The notes beneath the pieces are model-generated. The model was given only the letters and a program-made list of their open reading frames with translations, ran no database searches and had not been told where the DNA came from. 44,472 nucleotides of DNA from Clostridia bacterium. Lineage in GTDB: Bacteria > Bacillota > Clostridia > Christensenellales > Borkfalkiaceae. The position numbers were made by a program, and so were the translations under genes. The stretch covers positions 1 to 44,472 of the forward strand of contig JAQYLE010000018.1 in assembly GCA_028720205.1 (NCBI GenBank), read 5' to 3'. Positions 15,863 through 24,188 of the stretch are shown here, in pieces; the first letter of the stretch is position 1; each line of letters starts with the position of its first letter.

Positions 15863-17332
15863 ATGAAAACAGAAACGGAAGAAAGGGGGAAAATCGTGAA
15901 CGACGAAGAAGAAAACAACGAAAACGGCGCAGAAGAAAAAAACGAGAACGGCGAAATTAACGAAACGGACGAAGAAAGTGCGGACGCAACGAAAAAACAA
16001 TCAACGAAAAAGCAATCGTTTTTCAAGCGAAAAGGAGCGAAAAGAGCGGTGTGCGCGCTGGGCTGCGCGGCAGTGGTTACGGGCGCGTTTTTCGGCGGAT
16101 TTTTTACGTATAAAGCCACGTTGCCCAAACAGATAAATTCTCTGTTGTGGGCGAAAGAACGGATACAAAGCGATTATTACGAAGAAATTTCCGACGAGGA
16201 ATTTTATTCCGCCGTGTTTTTCGGCGTCAATTCTCTGCTGGACGATTATTCCTGGTACATGACGGAGGAAGATTATATCCGCGCCCAACATCAGTCGGCG
16301 GGCGAATACAGCGGCACGGGGCTTTATTTTTCCATACAAAGAGAAGGGGAAAACGAGCGACTTTTTATCGCGTGCGTGGCGGGCGGCTCGCCGGCGGAAG
16401 AGGCGGGAATACGCGAAGGCAGCCGCGTGACGGGCTTCGGCGCAAGCGAAACGGATATTACGGAAAGCGAAAATTTCGAAGCGTTTTATACCTTCGTTTC
16501 CTCGCGGAAAACGAACGAGGACTTTTATCTGCGCGAACTTTGTTACCCGTACGGCGAAAGCGACGCGCGTATCGTAAAACTGCACAAGGCGGATTTCATC
16601 GAAAACTACGTATTTTATCGCACCGACGCCTCGTCGTACGTATACCTCGGCGAGGACGCGGAAGAGACGGAAAAAGGCGCTCCGCTTACCTCTTTGCCGC
16701 ACGACGCGGCGTATATCCGTTTAACGCAGTTCAACGGCAACGCGGCGGCGGAATTCGACGGGGCGATGGCGCGCTTTAAAGCGGACGGTAAAAAACGGCT
16801 GGTGCTCGATCTGCGCGACAACGGGGGCGGAGATATGGATATTCTGCGCTCGATCGCCTCGTATTTCTGCAAGGGCGCAACCAAGGGGAAACCCGCCGTG
16901 GCGAAAGCGGTGGACAGGAACGGCAAAGAATACGTTTTCAACGCAAAGAGCAACCTTTACGACGATTATTTTTCCGCCGGAAGCAAAGTGTACGTGCTTG
17001 CCGATTCGGGCACGGCTTCCGCTTCGGAATGCCTGATGGGGTGTATGCTCGATTACGGCTGTATCGATTATGAAAATATCTGCCTTTCGTATCGGCAGGG
17101 CAAAGCGAAAACGTACGGCAAAGGAATCATGCAAACCACCCGCACCCGCTATTTGTGGACGAGCGAGGCGATAAAACTCACAACGGCAACCATTTGCTGG
17201 CCGCTTTCCGGCACGTGCATTCACGGCGTTGGAATCACGGACGAAAACGGCGCGAAAACCGTTGAGGAAAACTACTCCGCCGACGGCGAGATTTCCGCTG
17301 CGCTTTCCGCTTTGAAGGTAACGTTGCCGTAA
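15863..17332 (+). CDS. S41-family C-terminal processing peptidase, membrane-anchored, 489 aa
   Basis: A very acidic Glu/Asn-rich cytoplasmic tail (1-50) precedes a basic stretch and one membrane helix (about 62-82), so the catalytic part lies outside the membrane. A tail-specific-protease N-region follows, then a PDZ domain (about 150-235, with GGSPAEEAGIREGSRVTGFG) and the S41 catalytic core. VLDLRDNGGG is at 314-323, the serine motif GTASASE at 383-389 (Ser386 likely nucleophile) and TYGKG at 417-421 (Lys420 general base). These enzymes trim secreted or envelope proteins. The ATG has only a distant GGGAG. An in-frame GTG at 15896, six to seven bases after AAAGGGGG, is a strong alternative start. 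Confidence 0.88.
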   Translation: MKTETEERGKIVNDEEENNENGAEEKNENGEINETDEESADATKKQSTKKQSFFKRKGAKRAVCALGCAAVVTGAFFGGFFTYKATLPKQINSLLWAKERIQSDYYEEISDEEFYSAVFFGVNSLLDDYSWYMTEEDYIRAQHQSAGEYSGTGLYFSIQREGENERLFIACVAGGSPAEEAGIREGSRVTGFGASETDITESENFEAFYTFVSSRKTNEDFYLRELCYPYGESDARIVKLHKADFIENYVFYRTDASSYVYLGEDAEETEKGAPLTSLPHDAAYIRLTQFNGNAAAEFDGAMARFKADGKKRLVLDLRDNGGGDMDILRSIASYFCKGATKGKPAVAKAVDRNGKEYVFNAKSNLYDDYFSAGSKVYVLADSGTASASECLMGCMLDYGCIDYENICLSYRQGKAKTYGKGIMQTTRTRYLWTSEAIKLTTATICWPLSGTCIHGVGITDENGAKTVEENYSADGEISAALSALKVTLP

Positions 17333-17414
17333 ACTTTTGTTTAAGATTGCGGCGAAACAAACCGGGCAAGCGCATAAAACGGGTAAAAACGCTGTAAAAT
17401 CGCCGTAAAAACGG

Positions 17415-17443
17415 TTGAAAAAAGCGCGGAAATGCGTTATAAT
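17415..17443 (+). promoter_or_regulatory. Promoter of proS
   Basis: TTGAAA (17415-17420), 17 bases, TATAAT (17438-17443). The leader to the ATG is about 120 bases. No T-box features (specifier stem, conserved T-box sequence, terminator) are present. Confidence 0.8.
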
Positions 17444-17488
17444 AAAATCTGTGCGGAACGCACGCGCCGCAACAGGGCGCGACGGCGC

Positions 17489-17521
17489 AAAACAAACGAA
17501 AAACAAACGAAAAACAAACGA
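17489..17521 (+). repeat. Three 11-bp tandem repeats in the proS leader
   Basis: AAAACAAACGA is repeated three times without interruption (17489-17499, 17500-17510, 17511-17521). It lies 50 bases before the proS start codon. The A-rich sequence would be unstructured in RNA. Confidence 0.85.
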
Positions 17522-17570
17522 AAAAATCACGCAACAAGAAAAAAACAACGTAAAAAGAGGACGTTACATT

Positions 17571-19001
17571 ATGGCAAAAGACACGCAGTTCGTCGGGCAG
17601 ATCGCCGACATCGAAAAGGACTTTCCGCAATGGTACACCGACGTGGTGTTAAAGACGAAAATGGTGGATTACGGCCCCGTAAAGGGTACGATGGTGATCC
17701 GCCCGTACGCGTACGCGATATGGGAGAACATTCAGCGCGAAATGGATAAGCGCTTTAAGGCGGAGGGCGTGGAAAACGCTTATTTTCCGTTGCTTATTCC
17801 CATGAGTTTTTTCACCAAAGAAGCGGAACACGTAGAGGGGTTCGCGCCCGAAGTGGCGGTGGTAACGGTGGGCGGCGGCGAAACGCTTGCCGAGCCGCTG
17901 GTGATCCGCCCCACCTCGGAAACGATTATAGGCAGCATGTATTCCAAATGGGTGCAGTCGTACCGCGATCTTCCGCTGAAAATCAATCAGTGGTGCAACG
18001 TAATGCGCTGGGAAAAAACCACGCGCCCGTTCCTTCGCACCAGCGAATTTCTCTGGCAGGAAGGTCACACCGCTCACGCCACCGCGCAGGAGGCGGAGGA
18101 AATGACGATGCGCATGCTTGCCGTGTATAAGGAATTTGCGGAAAACTGCCTTGCCATTCCCGTGATTACGGGCAAAAAGACGGAAAAGGAAAAATTCGCG
18201 GGCGCGGTGGCTACGTACGGCATGGAAGCCATGATGCACGACGGGAAAAGTTTGCAGGCGGGCACTTCGCACTATCTCGGTCAGAATTTTGCAAACGCGT
18301 TCAACATTAAATTTCTGGACGCGGACGGCGTGCAGAAAGCCGCGTATACCACTTCGTGGGGCACTTCCACGCGTATGATCGGCGGCATCATCATGACGCA
18401 CGGCGACGAGCGCGGGCTGGTGTTGCCGCCCGTTGTGGCGCCCGTGCAATGCGTAATCGTGCCGATCGCCGCGCATAAAGCGGGCGTTTCGGAAAATTGC
18501 CGCGCGCTTGCCGAACGTCTGCAAAAAGCGGGCGTTCGCGTGAAAGTAGACGATTCGGATAATTCCCCCGGCTGGAAGTTCAACGAATGGGAGATGAAAG
18601 GCGTTCCCGTCCGTCTGGAACTCGGCCCGCGCGATATAGAATCGGGCAAAATGGTGTGCGTGCGCCGCGATACGCACGAAAAGGCGGAATACGCGCTGGA
18701 AAACGCGGAAACCGTGGTGACGGATCTGCTTTCCGCCGTGCAGAAAAACATGCTGGAATCCGCCCGCGCCCGCCGCGATAAACGCATCGTCTACGCAGAC
18801 GGTATGGCGGGAATTCTTTCCGCCGTGGAAGGCGGTAACTTCGTAAAAGCCGGTTGGTGCGGCAAGCGCGAATGCGAGGATAAAATCAAAGAACAGACCG
18901 CCGCCACCGCCCGCGTATACGCCGAAGGCGAGCGCGCCGAACGCTGCGCCGTGTGCGGCGGGAAGGCGGAGCATATGGTGGTGTTTGCCCGCGCCTATTA
19001 A
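17571..19001 (+). CDS. proS: Prolyl-tRNA synthetase, archaeal/eukaryotic-like (ProS type 3), 476 aa
   Basis: This class II synthetase charges tRNA-Pro. The sequence shows the compact type without the bacterial editing insertion. Motif 2 region RWEKTTRPFLRTSEFLWQEG, the RPTSETIIGSMYSKWVQSYR block, GTSHYLGQNF and motif 3 GDERGLVLPP are present, followed by the anticodon-binding domain (about 285-390). A C-terminal zinc-type domain ends in CAVCGGKAEHMVVFARAY. This form replaces the usual bacterial ProS in many Clostridia. The start is ATG 17571 with AAGAGG ten bases upstream. A longer in-frame ORF begins inside the promoter and is not used. Confidence 0.95.
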   Translation: MAKDTQFVGQIADIEKDFPQWYTDVVLKTKMVDYGPVKGTMVIRPYAYAIWENIQREMDKRFKAEGVENAYFPLLIPMSFFTKEAEHVEGFAPEVAVVTVGGGETLAEPLVIRPTSETIIGSMYSKWVQSYRDLPLKINQWCNVMRWEKTTRPFLRTSEFLWQEGHTAHATAQEAEEMTMRMLAVYKEFAENCLAIPVITGKKTEKEKFAGAVATYGMEAMMHDGKSLQAGTSHYLGQNFANAFNIKFLDADGVQKAAYTTSWGTSTRMIGGIIMTHGDERGLVLPPVVAPVQCVIVPIAAHKAGVSENCRALAERLQKAGVRVKVDDSDNSPGWKFNEWEMKGVPVRLELGPRDIESGKMVCVRRDTHEKAEYALENAETVVTDLLSAVQKNMLESARARRDKRIVYADGMAGILSAVEGGNFVKAGWCGKRECEDKIKEQTAATARVYAEGERAERCAVCGGKAEHMVVFARAY

Positions 19002-19049
19002 AAATTTTTCGTAAACCAAGCGAACGTTTAAAGCATAAAAACGTCGCTA

Positions 19050-19085
19050 AAAAAAGCGGAATTCAAAAAAGAATACCGCTTTTTT
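19050..19085 (+). terminator. Intrinsic terminator after proS
   Basis: AAAAAAGCGGAATTC and GAATACCGCTTTTTT pair (one A-A mismatch) around an A6 loop and end in a T-run. It lies 49 bases after the proS stop. Confidence 0.9.
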
Positions 19086-19109
19086 CAATACTATGGAGGA
19101 ATCGGAAAG

Positions 19110-20414
19110 GTGTTTCCGCTGATCGTCTGTTGCGCCACGGGGGCGTTGGTTTTTTTATCCGTGTTGATAAAGCCGTATTTTTTCGTTGGAAAAATTAAAT
19201 TCGGCACGTATTGGATTATCTCTTTAACGGGCGCGGCGGTATTGTTGATTTCGGGCAGCCTGCCTTTAAATTATCTGGCCGAAAAGCTTACCGCTCAGTC
19301 GTCCGTAAATCCTTTAAAAATTTTGGCGTTGTTTTTCGGAATGACCGCAATCTCGGTGTTTTTAGACGAAACGGGTTTTTTCCGCTATCTTGCGGGGGCG
19401 GTGCTTAAAAAAACGGGAAAAAGCCAATTCGTACTTTTTACCACGCTGTACGCCTTGGTATCCGTGCTTACCGTTTTTACTTCAAACGATATCGTGGTGC
19501 TTACGTTTACGCCGTTTATCTGCCTTTTTTCTAACCGTGCCGGCGTAAATCCCGTGCCCTATCTCGTAGCGGAATTCGTGGCGGCTAACACCTGGAGTAT
19601 GCTTCTTTTAATCGGCAACCCCACGAATATTTATCTTTCTTCTTGCGCGGGTATCGATTTCGCCTCGTATCTTTCGAAGATGGCGTTGCCTACTTGTTTT
19701 GCCGGAGTTACGTCGTTTTTCATATTGATTCTGCTGTTTAGAAAAAGCCTAAAAAAAACTACGGCGGCAACGTCGACTTCGGCGGAAAGAATAGAAGATA
19801 AACCCTCGCTGATTTTAGGAATAACGTGCCTAGCGGTATGCACGGTTTTGCTGGCGGTTAGTTCGTATCTTAATTTAGAAGAGTACCTTATTGCGGCGAT
19901 ATCGGCGGCAACGCTGTTCGTTGCGGCGTTTTTTATAAGAAAGAGCCGTAAAAAAACGCTCGAGCCGTTGAAATTTACCGTTAAAAGACTGCCGTACGAA
20001 CTGATTCCGTTTCTACTTTCTATGTTTACGCTGGTACTCTGCCTCGAGTACGTAGGAACTACGGAAACTATCGGCAAGGCGTTGCTTTCCGGGAACGCCG
20101 TTATATATAAGGTAGGGGCGTCGTCTTTCCTCGTTGCCAACGTAATAAACAATATTCCGATGAGCGTTTTATACGGCTCGGTAATCGGCGCGGGCGGCGG
20201 AACCGCGTATCTTCCGGGCGTTTACGCGGCGATTATCGGCTCTAACGTAGGCGCCGTGCTCACGCCCGTAGGAGCTTTGGCCGGAATCACCTTTACATCG
20301 ATATTAAAAGTCTTTCAAGTAGATTATTCTTTTAAAAAATACGCGGCGTACGGCGCGGCGGTGGGGATTCCCACGCTTATTTCCGCATTGCTTGGGCTGG
20401 CGCTTTCAATCTGA
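19110..20414 (+). CDS. ArsB/SLC13-type (ion transporter superfamily) membrane transporter, 434 aa
   Basis: About eleven hydrophobic helices are visible. The pattern fits the ArsB/NhaD/CitM branch of the ion transporter superfamily, including TSNDIVVLTFTPFICLF (about 130-146) and NTWSMLLLIGNPTNIYL (about 169-185). A second half mirrors this with VANVINNIPMSVLYGSVIGA and GSNVGAVLTPVGALAGI. The SND/GNPTN and NNIPMS/GSNVG pairs are the inverted-repeat re-entrant loops of this family. The substrate (arsenite, sodium, dicarboxylate) cannot be told, and no arsR or arsA lies nearby. It starts at GTG 19110, ten bases after GGAGG, and is a single gene after the proS terminator. Confidence 0.8.
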   Translation: MFPLIVCCATGALVFLSVLIKPYFFVGKIKFGTYWIISLTGAAVLLISGSLPLNYLAEKLTAQSSVNPLKILALFFGMTAISVFLDETGFFRYLAGAVLKKTGKSQFVLFTTLYALVSVLTVFTSNDIVVLTFTPFICLFSNRAGVNPVPYLVAEFVAANTWSMLLLIGNPTNIYLSSCAGIDFASYLSKMALPTCFAGVTSFFILILLFRKSLKKTTAATSTSAERIEDKPSLILGITCLAVCTVLLAVSSYLNLEEYLIAAISAATLFVAAFFIRKSRKKTLEPLKFTVKRLPYELIPFLLSMFTLVLCLEYVGTTETIGKALLSGNAVIYKVGASSFLVANVINNIPMSVLYGSVIGAGGGTAYLPGVYAAIIGSNVGAVLTPVGALAGITFTSILKVFQVDYSFKKYAAYGAAVGIPTLISALLGLALSI

Positions 20415-20507
20415 TTTTACAAAATCGTCGTTTTCTATTTTCGTACGCGGCTTTTAATATGTATAACTTTATATTTTAACTTGAAGTTTTTTAATCCTAA
20501 ATAAATT

Positions 20508-21332
20508 TCAGTCGTTTTTCACGTGCACGTCCAACTGCCCGAAAGGTATGGTAATGCCGTTTTCGTCGAAGGCTTTTTTCACCTGTTCGTTCATATAAAA
20601 CAAAACGTCCCAATAATCTTCTTTATTGCACCAGACGGGGCAGAATAAATCTATACTGCTTGCGGAATGGGCGGTAATATGCGCTTTGGGCGCCGGATCC
20701 TTTAAAATTTTGGGGTTGGCGGCGGCTACCTGTTTTACGATTTCCGCGGCTTTTTCAAAATCGTCGGAATACGCGATGGAATACGTAAGGTCGACGCGGC
20801 GCGTCTGATTTTCGGTAAAGTTTACGATTTCGCCCGTGGAAAGTTTTCCGTTGGGCAGATACACTACTTTATTATCGTTGGTGCGTATTTTGGTGTTGCA
20901 GATAAAAATATCTTCCACAAAGCCTTCGTAACCGTTGGCGGAAATATAATCGCCGTCTTTGAACGGACGCGTGAAAAGCAATAAAATTCCGCCCGCCAGA
21001 TTGGAAAGCGTGCCGTTTACGGCAAGCCCTACGCCGACGCCCAGCGAAGCAAGCAACGCGGTGATCGCGCCCGTATCTATGCCGAGGTACGCCACGGCGG
21101 AAAGCAGAACCAGTACTTTCAAGCCGACTTTTAAAACGTTGCTCAGCGTTCGGTATACGGTTTTGTCGACGTGTTTCGATTCTTCTAATTTTTTGCCTTT
21201 CTTTTCTATCTGTTTCGCGATTTTGTTGATTATGGCGAACGAAACGACGATAAGCAGCAAAGCGACAAGAATTTTTATTCCCGTCGAAGTCAGCCAGTTC
21301 TGTATCGTATTCCATATGTTTTGCCAATCCAT
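20508..21332 (-). CDS. MscS-family mechanosensitive channel, 274 aa
   Basis: The protein releases small solutes on hypoosmotic shock. It has the three-helix E. coli MscS layout: TM1 about 18-38, TM2 about 65-85, and a pore helix TM3 about 90-120 with the Gly/Ala-rich packing GAITALLASLGVGVGLAVNG. TLSNLAGGILLLFTRPFKDG leads into the beta domain (KVVYLPNGKLSTGEIVNFT) and the alpha/beta C-terminal vestibule. The length is close to E. coli MscS. The start is ATG 21332 with GGGAG nearby. A promoter at 21396-21423 serves it. It converges with the transporter gene. Confidence 0.93.
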   Translation of the reverse strand: MDWQNIWNTIQNWLTSTGIKILVALLLIVVSFAIINKIAKQIEKKGKKLEESKHVDKTVYRTLSNVLKVGLKVLVLLSAVAYLGIDTGAITALLASLGVGVGLAVNGTLSNLAGGILLLFTRPFKDGDYISANGYEGFVEDIFICNTKIRTNDNKVVYLPNGKLSTGEIVNFTENQTRRVDLTYSIAYSDDFEKAAEIVKQVAAANPKILKDPAPKAHITAHSASSIDLFCPVWCNKEDYWDVLFYMNEQVKKAFDENGITIPFGQLDVHVKND

Positions 21333-21395
21333 AATTTTTCTCCCGTACGTATAATGATTTCCGCAATATGCTTCGGCATATTCACGGTATTATTT

Positions 21396-21423
21396 ATTAT
21401 AGTCATTCCGATAAAAAAGTCAA
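21396..21423 (-). promoter_or_regulatory. Promoter of the MscS-family gene
   Basis: Minus-strand TTGACT (21418-21423), 16 bases, TATAAT (21396-21401). A small hairpin ATATGC-CGAA-GCATAT lies in the leader. Confidence 0.75.
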
Positions 21424-21538
21424 CGCTTTCGTAAAAAGAATTTCGGTTTTTTATTTCGGTTTTTTGCACGCCGGACGGCTGTAATGCCGGCGGCGGTACG
21501 CGGCGGCAGAGCGAGAGATAAACTCTATTGAAACAAGA

Positions 21539-21612
21539 AATACGCCGAAAAAACTCTACTTGGGGTAGAAAAGTGCAAAAAACGTTTATGTTTCGGCAAA
21601 AATACGCCGAAA
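21539..21612 (+). repeat. Direct repeat AATACGCCGAAA upstream of the XRE regulator gene
   Basis: The 12-mer occurs at 21539-21550 and 21601-21612, the second copy six bases before the -35 box. It could be an operator for the regulator itself. There is no other evidence. Confidence 0.4.
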
Positions 21613-21617
21613 GTCAC

Positions 21618-21646
21618 TTGACGAAAAGCGCAAAAAATGATATGAT
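21618..21646 (+). promoter_or_regulatory. Promoter giving a leaderless XRE transcript
   Basis: TTGACG (21618-21623), 17 bases, TATGAT (21641-21646). The ATG starts six bases after the -10 box, at the expected transcription start, so the message should have no 5' leader. Confidence 0.8.
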
Positions 21647-21652
21647 AGCAAT

Positions 21653-22366
21653 ATGGAAAACGAAGAGGCCGCAAATAAGAGAATCGGCAAAAATATCGCG
21701 ACGTTCCGTAAAGGAGCGAATCTTACGCAAGCCGAGTTGGCGCAAAAAATAAATTATTCCGATAAATCGGTATCCAAATGGGAATCGGGGAACGGCGCGC
21801 CCGACGTGTACGTACTGATGAGCCTTGCGGAACTGTTCGGCGTAACGGTAAACGATCTGGTGGGCGAAAGCGCAAAAACGCGCAGTTCCGCCACCGCCAC
21901 GCGCGTTATCGTTATGTTGCTTTCCAGCGCGCTGATCTGGCTGATTGCAACCGCCGCGTTTGTGGCGTTTCAGATTTTCGCCTCTTCCGGCGCGTGGTGG
22001 ATAGCCTTCGTTTACGCCGTGCCCGCCAACGCGATACTCATCATCGTATTATCCGCGGCGTTTAAACAGCGCACCGTTAATTTTATTGCCGTCACCGTTC
22101 TCATCTGGGGCGTTCTTGCCGGCGTGTTTTTAACGGGATTTATCATTTTCAGATCTCACGGCACGGGCGGCGGAGAATTATGGCCGTGTTTTCTTCTGGG
22201 CATTCCTTTGCAGGCGGCGAACACGCTTTGGTATTGCTTACGCAGAGTGCGGAGCAAACAGCAAAAACCCAAGAAAAAAAAGTCGGCGGAAGAGGGCGAA
22301 GAAAGCGCGAAAGCGCAAGCCGCCGCTTCGGGCGCGAAAGAAAAAGAGAATTCTATCGGGGAATAG
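21653..22366 (+). CDS. XRE-family regulator with four membrane helices, 237 aa
   Basis: Residues about 10-66 are a canonical XRE helix-turn-helix (RIGKNIATFRKGANLTQAEL, then SDKSVSKWESGNGAPD). Four hydrophobic helices follow, at about 84-109, 115-135, 143-166 and 176-195, and then a Lys/Glu/Ala-rich cytoplasmic tail. It is therefore a membrane-tethered DNA-binding protein. It sits where ctsR would be expected, directly ahead of mcsA-mcsB-clpC. Whether it controls those genes is inference from position only. There is no ribosome binding site, and the start codon coincides with the predicted transcription start. The tail of the gene reads into the mcsA region with a 129-base gap. Confidence 0.85.
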   Translation: MENEEAANKRIGKNIATFRKGANLTQAELAQKINYSDKSVSKWESGNGAPDVYVLMSLAELFGVTVNDLVGESAKTRSSATATRVIVMLLSSALIWLIATAAFVAFQIFASSGAWWIAFVYAVPANAILIIVLSAAFKQRTVNFIAVTVLIWGVLAGVFLTGFIIFRSHGTGGGELWPCFLLGIPLQAANTLWYCLRRVRSKQQKPKKKKSAEEGEESAKAQAAASGAKEKENSIGE

Positions 22367-22495
22367 AGCGCGCAAATAAGCCGGGCCCGCAGGAGCGCCG
22401 TAAAATTGAAAAAAGCAGAAAGCGATTATTCGGCCCCCGTCAAGCGGCGAAAACGTTTGTATGGTTCCCCGGCGAAAATCGCGGGGGAAACAACT

Positions 22496-22960
22496 ATGCT
22501 GTGCTGTGTTTGCAAAAAAAACCGGGCCGAGAAAGTCTTCGAAAAAACCGTAGGCGGAAAGACGGAGCGGGCGTATTACTGTTCCGATTGCTACCGCCGT
22601 CTTTTTAAAAACGCCGCGCGGCAGACGGAAACGGGCGCGGACGGGCGCGGGCAGACGCAGCCGGTAAGAGAGAACGTAAAAAATTTCCCGGGCGAAGAAG
22701 AAAGCGCCGCGATAAAAAAAGCGCGCTGCCCGTTTTGCGGTACTTCCGTGGCGGATTACGAAAGCACGCGGTTGTTCGGCTGTCCGGATTGCTACCGCTA
22801 TCTGTTCGATTTTGTGAAAGACGACGTTTTTCTGTTGCAGGGCGGCGAGCCGCATTCGGGGAAAAGACCGCAGAATTTTACCGCGCAAAACGCGAGAGGC
22901 GCGGCGGAGCGTTCGGGCAAGGCCGATACCGCGCGGACGAAAGAAAAAGGACGCGTGTGA
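22496..22960 (+). CDS. mcsA: McsA-like zinc protein, activator of the McsB arginine kinase, 154 aa
   Basis: McsA stimulates McsB and helps deliver substrates to ClpC. Two Cys-pair modules are visible. CCVCKKNRAEKVFEKTVGG with YCSDCYRRLF lies near the start, and CPFCGTSVADYESTRLFGCP with DCYRYLF lies in the middle. The C-terminus is charged and low in complexity instead of the usual McsB-binding helix, so the protein is somewhat atypical. I chose ATG 22496 because CGGGGGA lies about eight bases upstream and the family starts with this Cys module. A longer in-frame ORF from 22406 lacks such a site. One base separates its stop from the mcsB start. Confidence 0.85.
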   Translation: MLCCVCKKNRAEKVFEKTVGGKTERAYYCSDCYRRLFKNAARQTETGADGRGQTQPVRENVKNFPGEEESAAIKKARCPFCGTSVADYESTRLFGCPDCYRYLFDFVKDDVFLLQGGEPHSGKRPQNFTAQNARGAAERSGKADTARTKEKGRV

Positions 22961-22961
22961 C

Positions 22962-23996
22962 ATGGGAACTCCTGATTATCTGCAAAAAACGGTAACGTCC
23001 ACGCGCATACGGCTGGCGCGTAATCTTCGGGGATATTTCTTTCCGCATCTTTTAACGCGGGAGTCCGCGGCGGAAATCGTTTCTCTCGTGCGCGGCGCGC
23101 TGAAAAAACTGGATACCTTCCGCGAATACGACATCGGAAACATTTCGATCGACGAGGCGGAACTTCTGGTGGAAAAGCACCTGATTTCTCCGGCGCTGGC
23201 AGGCAAGAAAACGGGCGCGGCGTTTGTATATTCCGACGAAAACGCCGCGAAAGAGGACGAAATTTCCGTAATGGTAAACGAGGAAGACCACCTGCGCGAG
23301 CAATACATCGTAAAAGGGTACGATTTATACAAAGCGTACGACCGGCTCAGCGGAATCGACGACGCGTTATCCGCGGAGTTGCCGTTTGCGTTCAGCGAAA
23401 AACTCGGTTATCTTACGGCGTGCCCCAGCAATCTCGGTACGGGGTTGCGCGCTTCGGTGATGATGTTTCTGCCCGGTCTGTGCGTAGGCGGCGTGATGCG
23501 CGGTATTTTGCCGAATCTGAAAAAAAACGGGCTGACGGTGCGCGGCTTTTTCGGCGAGGGTTCCAGCGCGGAGGGGTATTCGTATCAGGTGAGCAACGAG
23601 CGCACGCTGGGCGTGTGCGAAGAGGACGTTCTTTCGCATATGGAGGAAGTGGCGCTTTCGCTTACGGAATTGGAGATACGTCACCGCGAACGCATGAAAA
23701 AGGAGGGCGGCGCGCGACTCAAAGACAGGTGTCTCCGCGCTTACGGCACGCTTTTGAATTGCGCCGTGTTGCCGTGGGAAGAATATCTGGAAAAAATCAA
23801 CGACGTACGCTTGGGGATTGCGCTCGACTATTTTCAGACGAAGGACTCCGTGGCGTTCGTGAATTTTTTGTATAACATGCGACCTCTTTCCTTTCGCAAA
23901 GGCAACCGCGTGACGGGCGGCGAAGAGGCGTGCAACGTAAAGCGTGCGGAAATCGTGGGTAAAATTCTGCCCGAACTTGTTATCCGGGCGAGATAA
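22962..23996 (+). CDS. mcsB: Protein arginine kinase McsB, 344 aa
   Basis: McsB phosphorylates arginines on damaged proteins, marking them for ClpCP. Its phosphagen-kinase fold is clear. TSTRIRLARNLRGYFFP spans 12-28, the catalytic NEEDHLR 106-112, CPSNLGTGLRASVMMFLPGL 154-173 with nucleotide-binding arginines, and the GEGSSAEGYSYQVSNE loop 198-213. The allosteric phosphoarginine motif RDxxRA known from Bacillus McsB appears at 324-329 as CNVKRA, so the first Arg and the Asp are replaced. Allosteric activation may therefore be altered. Coupled to mcsA by a one-base gap. Confidence 0.93.
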   Translation: MGTPDYLQKTVTSTRIRLARNLRGYFFPHLLTRESAAEIVSLVRGALKKLDTFREYDIGNISIDEAELLVEKHLISPALAGKKTGAAFVYSDENAAKEDEISVMVNEEDHLREQYIVKGYDLYKAYDRLSGIDDALSAELPFAFSEKLGYLTACPSNLGTGLRASVMMFLPGLCVGGVMRGILPNLKKNGLTVRGFFGEGSSAEGYSYQVSNERTLGVCEEDVLSHMEEVALSLTELEIRHRERMKKEGGARLKDRCLRAYGTLLNCAVLPWEEYLEKINDVRLGIALDYFQTKDSVAFVNFLYNMRPLSFRKGNRVTGGEEACNVKRAEIVGKILPELVIRAR

Positions 23997-24188
23997 AGCG
24001 GTTCCGTTGCGGCGTAAAACGGCGGTCGGGCGCGGCGTTTTTTAAAACCGGAACAGACAAAACGTAAGACGGGTTGAACGTTTTTTGAAACCGCGGCATA
24101 AGCATAAATAAGGAAGGACGGACGCACCCGAAAAGTAAGGCGGCGATCGGCCGACGCGCGCGGCGGAGGGAAGCGGAGTATAAAAAAT

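Noticed and set aside
17444-17570. T-box riboswitch ahead of proS
   Set aside because: No specifier stem, T-box sequence or terminator. The leader holds only A-rich repeats.
17649-19019. 456-codon ORF antisense to proS
   Set aside because: It is a mirror of a strongly conserved gene and rich in His/Arg/Phe, as expected from GC-rich antisense reading.
22367-22495. CtsR or CIRCE operator before mcsA
   Set aside because: Neither the GGTCAAA heptad repeat nor TTAGCACTC-N9-GAGTGCTAA is present.
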